Positions 1-11,300 of a stretch of 64,000 nt of DNA are shown here, in pieces. The first letter of the stretch is position 1. Each line of letters begins with the position of its first letter. The notes below the pieces were generated by a model that was not told where the DNA came from, did not search any database, and saw only the letters and a program-made list of their open reading frames with translations. The position numbers and the translations under genes are program-made. Source of the stretch: Klebsormidium nitens (taxonomy: Eukaryota > Streptophyta > Klebsormidiophyceae > Klebsormidiales > Klebsormidiaceae). The DNA lies in the NCBI GenBank assembly GCA_000708835.1, contig DF237146.1, forward strand, positions 62,001-126,000. The letters are read 5' to 3'.

Positions 1-105
1 TGAAGAGCAACACACTCTGGAAACATGCTTTTTCAGCAGCAAAGACTCAAGAGATGAGCATTAAACCAAAGCAAACAGGGAATCTAAGAACGACGAATCG
101 GAAGT

Positions 106-2606
106 CTAGGAGGACCTAGGGATTCCAATGCTTACGCCGGCGTTGAAGCATGCGTTGGACGGGACGCCGTTGCAAGAAGGGCACGCGGCACCGCCGTTGA
201 TCAGAGTGAAAGTGATGGGAGGGGGGGGAGGGAAGATGTAGTAGTTGCCGTTCGTGCACGTGGCGCCACCATTGGCGTCCTTGTCACCGCACGAGTCGGG
301 GTTAATGCAGCAGACGTGAGTGGTGCCACCTGCAAGCGACGAGGAGGGCTGACGTCAGCTAGGGATGACGGCAGCTATGGATGACGTCAGGGCGAACCAA
401 GGGACGGAAGGGTGGTCTCAAAGCTTGTCCTGACCAGCTGACACTCAACTGTCAAGGTCGTTCTGACAACATTTTGTTTCGGTTTGACCTGACATGCTAA
501 AGCTAGTCACCAAAAATTGACCGTGGGACCTTACTTTTCGGTGCGCAACTATAGCTGCTCTGTTTAAGGGGCAGGGCAAGGGATGGTTAACGGGAGAACC
601 TGGATTAGATGCAAACTATATGCCTCTACCGACTCAGCTCCACACATGTCCTACTGAAAATGGGGAAGAAGGAAGTGGCCTAGAACAGAGTGTCAGAAAA
701 TAAACAGTGGCAGGTTCTGTTCCAAGTCTGGTGCCCATTCTGAAATTTGAACATGAACTTGAAGGGCAAATGTTTTAGAACAGAGTGTCAGGAAAACTGT
801 GGCAGGTTCTTCTAAGTTGTATGGCCACACAAACATTTTTGGACTTGAACGAGAACAAGAGCTCACCATTGTTGAAGCAGGAGTTGGTGGGGGTGTTGGC
901 GGGTGAGTTGGGGCATGCGGTCGCTGCGGGCACGGTCGCGCCAGCTGCATTATTTGAAGGGGTCCTCAGTCAGTCATGAAAGAAAGTTAGTAACCCAGTT
1001 TTTGAAGTAGAAAGTCAGTCAGAAAGTAAGTTCGTCACAAAGCTTACACTCTGCAAGCTGCATTATTTGAAGGGGTCCTCAGTCAGTCATGAACGAAGTT
1101 TATAACGAGTTAACTGAAGGTAAAAGGCAGTCACAAAGTCAATCAGAAAGTAAGTTCGTCACAAGTCTGAAGGTCCGTCTGAGCTGCACCCTGCAGGGTT
1201 AACCCAGGCGGCAGAAACGTGTCTTAGAGTCAAAGGAGCAGTTACTAAGAAGTCGGTCACAGAGAAAAATGAGGACGCAAGAGAGTTGGTTACAGAATAC
1301 TGGTGGCATACCAGTCGTAAGGGGGGCATTTGAAGCAATGAAAGGCTCATCCTGCGGAAGTATTTGGGCTTGGGGAACGAAATCCAAACCAAAATCATTC
1401 AAGGACACGCTTGAAAGGGATCCCTGAGCTGGGGGGGAGGTTCTTAACGGCAAAGCGCATTCACACCACTCTCAGAGGGACATATAAGGTGGAAAGAGAA
1501 TCAATATATGCCCAAATGCAAATCCTAGAAGGCGGGGCTAAGCAAATGCCATTCTCTTAATTGCATTCAGCGTAACATGACCTGTTGTTCCCCAAAGTAT
1601 GAATTGTATTCTCCCATACTGGCCTCAAAGCAGGCTACTTATTAAGCACATATACAGGAATCCCAGGAAAGGAGAATGTCTAATACTTCCAGCCCCTCAA
1701 AGTAAACTGGACACTACATTAACCCCCTGAAAGCATGCACACAAGTGCCCTAACTTGCCCAACAAAGAAGAACCTTGAAGATTTTGCCCTGGGTTTCAAA
1801 GTAAATTGATGAGACAGGGCTTGACCATATGAGGCCTTTACTCATTGCCACTGCCCATATCTATCCACCAGAACTGAACGACAAAAGCCATGGGAATGAC
1901 AAGTCAAGTTCAGTAATTCTGGTCTTCATGGATGCCCCCTGTAGCTTGGAGCCCGAAAGTCCGTAGCGCAAGTCTAGTGAGCTTGTTAGGTGGTAACTGC
2001 CGATATGGCAAAGGTTGACATATGGCAAAGATTGTATGTCAACGCTCAGTCTCACCTGGGGCGGGAGGGCCTGCACAGTAGATAAAAGAATTGTGTCAAT
2101 AACCTGAATGGGAGTTGGGGGAAGCCTGTAAGCGTTTTCTTGACACAAAGGGCTTACCTTGCACACAGAAAGGGTCAAATTGCAAGCAGTAGACGATGTT
2201 ATTGACATTCTGTCTGTTTCTGTGAGGGGTGGTCAACTAGGGATCCCCTGTCAAAGCTGCTACATTTTGGCACTGGTTTGAGGTGCTCAGCTGAAGACTA
2301 GTCCTTCTCAGCATAGATTCAACCTTTTGTGCCCAAATGCAAGAGTTTTGCTACACACTCAACACTACTGCATCCTCAATTCAGGACCCGATAATTGGGC
2401 AAGACAGGGCTAAGGTGTCACCTTCAGCTCAATGGTGCCAACAGAGCAAAGCTGGCCAGACACAGGCACAGCATTCTGTAGCAGCAGAGTGTTCTCAATA
2501 ACCTCATTCAGTGTCCAATAGTGTCAAGGGATGTCCACTCACCTACAGCCGCCGAGGATGACACCACCGAGAGGAGCACCACTGCGAGGATGAACGTGCG
2601 GGCCAT
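106..2606 (-). CDS. Small secreted cysteine-rich protein, 3 exons
   Basis: The model is complement(join(106..329,867..944,2543..2606)), giving 121 residues. All junctions are GT-AG and each intron falls after the first base of a codon, so the frame holds throughout. The first exon encodes MARTFILAVVLLSVVSSSAA, a typical signal peptide, so export or vacuolar delivery is expected. The mature part is small and has about ten Cys, including a CC pair (HVCCINPDSC) and CPSC, with a short PPPPP stretch (IFPPPPPITF) near the middle of the last exon. I do not recognise the family. The Cys pattern suggests a disulfide-stabilised apoplastic peptide or wall protein, which is inference. Intron 1 is long (about 1.6 kb) and contains local tandem duplications, so a further exon there cannot be excluded. 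Confidence 0.6.
681..815. repeat. Two-copy direct repeat in intron 2
   Basis: A segment beginning GAACAGAGTGTCAG and ending near TGGCAGGTTCT occurs at about 683-720 and again at about 778-811, offset by roughly 95 bp. Both copies lie in the intron between exons 2 and 3 of the small secreted protein gene. Confidence 0.7.
944..1165. repeat. Tandem duplication that copies an intron acceptor
   Basis: The segment from GCTGCATTATTTGAAGGGGT to about GAAAGTAAGTTCGTCACAA occurs at about 944-1040 and again at about 1058-1163. The copy nearer exon 2 supplies the minus-strand acceptor ATGCAG used by exon 2. The second copy carries the same acceptor about 114 bp further upstream in the intron. Confidence 0.75.
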
Positions 2607-2739
2607 GATTCTGCAGACTGGTGGAAGTTACTTGAGCTGAATGAAGAAGCGCTTTGTTGCTGAGGAGCTCTGGGGGGCAATTGGAATTGTGGTGAAGAGG
2701 TCGTTGAAAGTTTTGAGCTCGTTGGAGCTTCAAGGGAGA

Positions 2740-2746
2740 TTTTATA
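2740..2746 (-). promoter_or_regulatory. TATA box of the small secreted protein gene
   Basis: On the minus strand TATAAAA lies about 135 bp upstream of the ATG at 2606. This would place transcription start about 100 bp before the start codon, a reasonable 5' UTR length. Confidence 0.5.
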
Positions 2747-2799
2747 GCCAATGCGCACGAGAGTCTTCGCCGGTCTCGGCTTCTCGAATGTTCTCATGA

Positions 2800-5370
2800 C
2801 GGCATGGGGACGGCATTGACGTCAAAAGATCAGCTGTTATGGGGGAATGCTGCAACGGGACCAACCCGGTTGAAAACACAGCTGCTTCAGCTGCCGGTCA
2901 ACCGTTGACCGCCCCGGTCTTACTGTCTGGTTTACAGCTGTCAACACTTCCCCCTCAGCGGAGCAGTCAAACGCCGCTGAGCACTCCGTGCTTCCATTGG
3001 CGCATGGGAGCGCGGTTACGATCCTGTGGTTATTGAATCTGAAGCTGAGCTGGTGCTTTTCCAGCTAGACGAATCTGGATAACCTGACGGCACAATTCCC
3101 CTCAGAAGACCCTGAGCTCGCGAGCACGCGAATCCGTGGATGTGCATCGCCAGTCACTCCCTCGTGAATGCTTCCCTCCTACTGGCTGCATTCAGCCCGC
3201 CATGCTCTGAGATGCTTACAGAATCTAGGGAGACCGCCGCCCATTGGCGGGTCACCCCGCGTCGGCCGGGAAATCATTTGGCGCGCGTCATGAGCTGACG
3301 TGTCGCCGGGTACGGACGTCACAGGGCGAAGTTGCGGGCGCCAATTGGCAACCATTGCACACCAGCTGTCGGCAACTGTCCGCAGGCGTCGTCAGATTAC
3401 GAATGGACCCGTCACCCTTGCATTGTGGTACTGCCATGCAGCATGAGCTTTGGGCAGCTAGTATGCAGTACATTGTACAGCCCTGCAGCCCTCGTGGAAT
3501 TTCACGCCTTGGAGCTCAATATCACACGTAACCTCTCCCCCTCGGGGAATAGGTAACCTATACTTCTCCGTCCTGGTAACGTACCGTAGCTTCTCCTGTC
3601 GCAGCCTCTTTGCTATGATTCTCTTTCCCACCAATTTCCGCCGCCTCATGTCACGAGACCTTCGGTCAACCGTCCGACCCGTCAGCACGTAGGTGCTAGC
3701 CAATCAGCTTCAGGAATCAGGTCAGCTTCCCCTTTCGTCTTCACTCAAACTGGTAAACAAAGTTCCCTGTCAACCATCTTCTTCCCTGTCAGCCCGTACA
3801 ATTGTGTATTACCTACTCACAATTTTGACTGACAAAGAGAATGAGAATCTCTGCCAATCACAGAGGCGCTCATCTCCTTGGCTCCAAGTCTCCTAGCTGC
3901 CTGATAGCCTCGACGGTACTGTACGTGCGGTAGTGGCACGGTACATGCAGCACATGGTATACCACGTGGGAGGAGGCTTGCAAAATGCAGACGTCTGCAG
4001 ACGAAGTTAGCCAGGTAGGTAGGTATATCCTAGAGTCTAGACTCAGAGTGTGCCCTCGGGGCGCTATCGTGTCCAGAAGAGCTCGGGTGATGATTGGACG
4101 TACGGAACTGGCTGCCGACATTTCCGACTGGACCGGTCCGACGTGTCATGGGGAACCTCCTGCCGTCGAAAGACAGTCCGTCGAAAACCCGTATCCGGAA
4201 AGTACGCCCTGCACTCCTCCGTTGATTCGATACTAAAAAGCGAGCATGTCTCGACGCCACGTCAGATATTAATTTTATCGACGTGTCGGCTGCATCAATG
4301 ATTGACTGCAAAAGTCTGTACGGAAGTACAGGGATCTACCGGCCAGCAAAACGCTTGACCACAAAAGGGATCCCCAAGCAGCAGGCTGATGCAATGTTGA
4401 TCCAATCTTAGACGGACAGAGCTTCATATTCGAACTTTTTCGAAGGCCGGCGCGCAGTGACTGTCGGTCCACCCGGGCCACATCCATGTTCGCAATCTAG
4501 CGGACTCATGAGCCCAATAACTTATAGCTGCTGCTTCAACGCACTGAGCCAGGCAGTTCTCACTGACATGGCACGTACCCGTGTATAGTCAACGATCGTC
4601 TAGGTTCGACCACAATGATTGGGCTCATTCGTGTTTATGAAACTCTCTGCGGAACTATATAAGCGGGACCGTACTAGTTCTCTTAATTAGCAAATGCTTA
4701 AAATTCTCACATATATGATCAGCATGGACGAATTAGCGCTTTAATACTTTCTGGCGAGTATGCATTCAATGGTCATTTGATCGCGATATTCGAATGATGA
4801 TCGAATCGCAATGAAATGGCCGGACCTGGCACGTTGATTTATGTCGATCGGACATTTGCATGTAGGTAGTACGTCAGCCAGACTTTTGATCCAACAATAT
4901 ATAGCTACGGTAGATTCATGAGGGTACGGGTTGTCGGAAACCCTTGATCTTGGCGTGACCGCCCTGCCCGTTGTTAGTTGCATGTGGCCCAACTAGATAT
5001 CCTGACCGGCCAGCCAACCACTTCAGTCTAGACTTTTGATCGCCGCTAGTACATGTAAGACTCCGCCCCCTGTTTGACAGAGCTAGCTTCTTTTCGCGCC
5101 AGCTCGAACTTGGGAATCGTGTTGGCATTAACTCGGCGCGATATTTACAGGGGCGCTGCCCTTCTTTAGCCAGCGGCCCGTTGGAGGCGACAGGCGTCTT
5201 TGTGCGCTTGTATCTACTACAGATTCCCGACCTCCAGCCACTTGAACATGGATTCGTTCAAATGCATCCTTTCCAATCTTTCGGAATGAAGGTGCCATTT
5301 GTCCGAAAAACCTGACTCAACGTAATAAAGAACGAGGATCGAGCAAGTTTAAGTACTCCACTTACAGATA
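2800..5370. other. Intergenic region, no gene seen
   Basis: I see only short open frames with no domain, splice chain or coding-like composition. The two flanking minus-strand genes end or begin outside it. Confidence 0.6.
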
Positions 5371-8300
5371 TCAACCGAGAAGGCTCATGCAGTTGCCTTG
5401 CCAGTTGAGATCTGTGACGGCTTTTATCCTGGCGTCTGCTTTATCCAGGGCCAAAAGCATCGTGTTGAAAAAGGCTTTGACGTCCATCTTCCTAGCCACG
5501 TGCACGTTCGGCGGCCGACCGCTCTGCTTCCAAACGTCGACCACGGTTTGCCCCGCGCTCAACTGCAGCCCAGGTAAAAAGGACTCAGGAAACCAAAATC
5601 TTTTCACGGTTACAAAAGCTGCACCAAGTGTCGCCTTTGGCAGTCACTTTTCGCAAGAGTCCGCAGTCTGATCTCCTGTCGGACGTTTTCGCCGGGAGCA
5701 TGGGTTAGTTCTGATCTCGTCCTTGGGACGGCAACACACGAACGATCGACACACATTGAAGCGATGCACGTTTTCGGCTTGAGGCAGTGGGTCGACGATA
5801 AACTCGCTCCTTAACTCATTCAAAACACGACGAACGTCGATGTTGACCGGGGGACCCTTGAACAGACTTTGGAGGGACTTTTGCAGATTCCAGGGGCTTG
5901 AGGAAATTGAAACCTCGAGATTCTTGAAGACCATAGCGTTGACGGATACTACGAATGAAGCATGGCTGGCGCCTTTCTTACCTCGCTACGTGTTTCGATG
6001 TCGACTCGGAGATGGTCCACCTGCAATAGACGAACCGTTCGGTGAGCATTTTCTTGTGTCCTACCGAAAAACATTTTTCGGACCAAACCAGAAGTCCTCT
6101 GAAGAAATCACAAACGAAGCCGCAGGCGAAGCACATGAAATTGCCGTTCTCATCAAGTACTCAAACGAACGGAATCTAATCAAAGTTACCCAGACCGGTT
6201 GAGCCCACTTGCTCGGTGAGACGGTGGCCCAGTTCGACCGCATTAAGGCGCATCAAAAAATAAATGGACACACATCTGAAAGTACTTGCACAGTCTTAGA
6301 GGGCGGGTTTGAAGACGCCGCCGCTTGCAAACAAATGCACTTGGAGAATCAGTCACTACTTTCTGTATTCTTGCCCATCTCAGAGATCCGCACCGGAATA
6401 AGACGTACTTAACAGCATGTTCCAGTCCAGATGCTAACCGTGGCAGACGATATGTTTGATTCAAACGTCCAACTCCGGCGATGATTGCGATTGATGCTCT
6501 TGCCAACGAGCCATTAGACCCCCCCTCCCTGCTCCGCCATTGCAACTATGACTTGAACATTCAGCGGAGGTGACGAGCAAGAAAGACGCTTCACTTTACA
6601 TGTCGGCATTGGTAGTGGACTCGACTGGATAAAGTGACGTCACTTTTACCTTGAACATCTCGGGCTCGATGACGTAAGCGACCGCGCAAGGGTCGTGCAG
6701 GGGCGGAAACTCCTTGTTGAACACCTCGCGGTACGTCTTCTTGAAGAACTCGAGCAGGTGGCAGACTGCGAGGAGGGAACGACACGTGTTCACGGTGTGA
6801 ATTGATAATGTCAGCAGAAGCAGCTTGTTCCATTCGTCAGGAGAGGGACAGACGCCACCGAGGCAATTCCTGTTGCATTGTTTGCTTGGAAGAACTCGAG
6901 CGGGTGGCAGACTGCGAGGAGGGGTGACGAGATTCACAAAGACGTTTGCTGACGTCAGCAGAGGCCAAAGATTTTGCCAGACAGAAGATGCGAGGAGGGG
7001 CGACGCGTCATAGGTGCAAATCCAGTCATTTCGTGATATCGTGACGTCAGCAAAGGCCACATGCTGCTGTCACAAAGGAGCGGCGTAAAGCCCTAGTGCA
7101 TGTTTGAGTGCAGTGCCCCTCAGCTGAAAGGAAGTAAGAGCAGATTGCGAGGAAGAGCCAATCACGTTGCTCAGGTGACGCAAGTGATGGTGACACCTCA
7201 TTCAGCAGGAATGACGTAAGCACACGCCAACAGAAAGGGGAGATGTATGGTGTTGGAAGCTTCGGCAATTGCCTTCCGAGCATTCAAAGCAGCAGGCATC
7301 CTTTGACGTGACCAAGTGTGGCCAGGTCTCAATGGAAGTAACGGTCTAGCATACATCAAAAGAAGCCCTGTTTCAGGTGACTATGAACGTAGTGAAAGTT
7401 AAGGCCCAGTTGCTTCAAGATTTGGGGTTTACTAAAATCTTGACCCAAAAGAACACCCGCTCCGCACCCGTACCCAGCCTAAACCCCCAAGTAACCCCAC
7501 TCGTCCCGGTTACTGCACACTGCCCTTACCATTCTAAGAATCTAGCGGGATTCATTTCAGGCATGACTGCCCTAAGCCCGAAGATGGTCTAAATGGGCGA
7601 CTGAAGGCAGCAAGCCAAATGAAGGGCAGGTGGCAACAGCCAGTGCGGACAGAGTTGAGAATGGTGAGCTTACTGAATTGAAAATGGGGTCTGCATTAGC
7701 GGCAATAGAACAATCGGCATAACGCCTCCCCAACGACGAGCTCAAGGCCGACCGACGTTAGCAAAGTAGTCACTTGCTCTTGAGCGCCGGAAACAGAAAC
7801 CGTCAATGAAAGAGACTCCTGAAGTCCAAAAGCATTGGTAGGTATGGGAGTGGACGTTGGTCTCACGCGCAACCTAAGGATTTCTCGCATCTCAGGCCGG
7901 GATAGACTGCCGAGCAGTTGAGATTTGTCCGCGACTCAAGCCGGAACAAGACTGCCGAGCACTTCTACAGCTTTCCGATACACTTTGAAGTACCTTGCAT
8001 TGGGCTAGATGAGTCCCCAGGCTTTGACCGAACTCAAGATTCAAAGTAAACATGCGCCCCAGCCGTACACACTTTTATAACCGCAAACCAGACTCACCCT
8101 GCCCTTTAGCAGTGACCTACCTCCACGTGGCCGTAAACTGAATGCAAAATCGATGCTATTAGCACTCGCCCGTTGCTTGGAACAGCCATCTCCTACCTGT
8201 TGAAATCTGCTGAGGGGTTCACTCTGTTTTGCTTGAAAGACGTGTGCAATAGGAACTGAGGCGCTAGCTGCTCACTGGTTTCTCGGAAGGGTGTCGGGTT

Positions 8301-11300
8301 TGTGGTACGGATGGCGGATATGACAGCTGGCGACACGTTGGCGGTGTGCGTCACCTGCAACGTCACGTCAGCATCATACGTCAGCATCACAGTTTAGCAC
8401 GCTTTGTCCGTTCGAAGATATAGACAACAAGGTGGTACATTGTAGAAGTGAGTGTGTTGGACAAGTGTGACAAGGAGGGAAGCCACATCGAGCACAAGAT
8501 GCACCACTCAACGGTAGCTCACTTTTCAGGAACAACGGATTGCAAGAAATGACATATGTGCCCGGCGTTATTTGGTGGAGAATGCCTCTTCCTTGCAGAC
8601 ATAACGGCTTCTGCAATCCCTCTTACGGGGCCTCGTTCGTTGATGAGTTAGAGAAGAGCAGATTTCTTGCAGTCAGCGATGCTCTTTCTCGTTTCTGCAT
8701 CAACAACAGCAGCTCCGCAATCTTCCAACTCCAAAATGCAGATAGGTTCCGCAACGGATTCCCCGGCCTTACCTCCAGCGGAACCATGGTCACCGAAACC
8801 CCGGACTCGAAGACCATGCTTGCGGCTTCTGGGTCGCACTGCGAGGGACAAAAAGGCAAAGTGGGTCGTAAATTCAAAACCATAATGACCGACCATAGAT
8901 CTGGTACTGGTGGACTGGTCATGCCACTTCGCATATAGTCGTTAATTCATCCGCCTTGCTCCTGGCCTTACACCCTGACAGCCGTAAGCTGGCTTCAGCA
9001 GTCGAAGCGGAGACGAAAGTGGGAGGAGACTCAGCAAAAGCCCTCAAGATTGATACAAAAGAACTCAGAAGAAACCAAAGGTATACCTGAATGTTGAACT
9101 CCACTACGGGGCCCGTGTTCCCGATCCCCAGGCATCCCCCTGAAAAGCAAGTCAGAATATATTTTCTGTAAAGTCTGAGCGTAATTTCGTTTTGAAGAGA
9201 TTGAGAGATCTGTTAGCAGAGGAGCAGGCTCTTGAATGAGATCCTCATGAACTGTCGGTCAAAACAGTACTGGGCAGAAAGATCACGTGGCTCATTTTGG
9301 AGGAGCGAAGTCTACTTCGGAAAGAGCGCCAAGCACCTAACAAGCATTGGACCGTCAGAAAGGCACTTTCTGAGTATCAAAACACGTGGCTCGTCGCGTC
9401 ATAATCACAGATAAATCCGGAAGGTTGTAGCAAGCGAGTAGCAAGCACTGTGTCGATGCGCTTGTTCGCTCGTGTTTGCAGAAAATAAAAGTGAGTAGAA
9501 GCTCGAGCTAGATGGAATTGCACGGAAGCACCCTGGCTGCCGGCGGGGTCACTCACCCATCATCGTGATCTGCAGAAAGACACAGAGACAAATGGTCGGC
9601 GACAAAATTCCGTTTGTCTGCAAGGTACAGCTCTTTGCGTCAAACCTGCCATCAGGTTCAATGCTCCGATCTTGGTTCCTGATTTTGAACCGTTCGATCG
9701 ACGACATGGCAAGCCTTGGATGGCTCGAAAACAGGAACCCGGCTCAGGGAGTTTGGAACCGATGGCAAGTTTGACGCAAACAGCTGTAACAATCAGTCCG
9801 ATCATTCCACAAGCCATCAGCGCTTTGTACCTCGAGTTTCCGAAACCCATCACTGACAGCCCAGTGGATCCGCAGATAGTCTCTCTATTGCCCCGGATGC
9901 TCGGAACACGTCGTTTCAGTGCGGGTCGCCCCTGAGTCCTTTCGACTGCGACTGGACAGCTAGACTCGTGAAAATCTTCATGCAAGCTCCCTAAAAACCC
10001 TTCGGCGTCTGACAAGCGTCAATGCAACTGTTGCGGTCGCTGCGGTAAACGCAACTCTTTAGCCGACGTACAAGCCACCATCAATCGCCTTGGTACGCTG
10101 AAAGGTGGGCTTGGAACGCACTGGTGCCCTTGTTTAACGAAACAAGCTTGCCGATGCGAGATTCATGATCAGGCAAATTTGCAAGCTCAGTCGGTCGCAG
10201 TTGCGAATTCCTGTTTTACCAGTGCTTGTCTAGCTCCTGTTTCATTGCAGTTGCCGTTCGGCAAAGAAGTCATGCGCAAGCGTTTGCAGAAAAGCGGAAC
10301 CTTCACTAACAGTAACGATTAAAGAAAACATACCGGTTGGACCAAACCCACCTCTATCATTTCCTTGATTTCCGGGTAGACGCTGAGCAGCAGTGCAATG
10401 TTCGTCAGTGCCCCTGTCGCTACAAGGGACACCTTTTGCGAACTGCCGTCGTTCCTGCAGAGTCATCATAGGGTTCAGCGCAAATCCATTGCCGTCTTCG
10501 TCAGATCCCGCACCAGAATGTCCCGAGCTTGCTTAACGGGCTTGAAAAGGTCAAACTGTTTACAGCGATTCATTGCGAAAGGGAAGGCCAAACTCCAAAT
10601 ATCGCATCGGCCCCCGTTGCTGCAAACCTTGATTACAATGACCGAAGACATGGGCAGCCTCGCCTCGAAGCTTTTGCTTAGACGTCTTTCTTTTCGACCG
10701 AGAGGAGGACTCGGGCGAGCATTTGCGCAAAGAAGCGCAAAAAGGAAAAAGGAACATAGCTGAACATAGAACACAAGAGAGCAGGCCAGAACGTAGCCAT
10801 CTGCAAGCAGAAAGGATCGTCTCAGTGACCCACTTGAATCGCTTGCTGATGGCGTCAAACATGACGTTGACCGACTTCCCCAAAAGCGGCCGCACCGTTG
10901 GCTGCGGAAGCCTCGCCCCATCGAGCCCCGACTCCCCGTGGATCTCCGGACACGTGCGCACGGGCCGCAGGAGGGGCTTTGTCGCGCCAGGAACGACACC
11001 TGTTCACAAAAGTGGACCAGCTGAGTTGGATATTGATCTATTGTAACAGCCGCTTTCACACACTGTTCTCGCTTTGAAAGCGCCTGTCCACCCACCCGAA
11101 AGTCTTCAACTGGAAGTCGATCTCATAGTAATATTGCCGCTCTTTACACAGTAATTCTCCCTCGACCGAGAGATAGGCGCTTCTTCACTCTGGCTTCCGC
11201 ACTTGATTGGATTCTTATCGAGTAGTGGCCGCGAGCTTTATTATGAAGGTGAACGCGCTCCTTGCCTAAGCGTTTGTTTCCCTCGTTCAACTCGTTCGTT

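Noticed and set aside
3244-4311. Several 80-95-codon open frames in the 3-5 kb region
   Set aside because: They overlap on both strands, lack domains, and show no splice partners or promoter.
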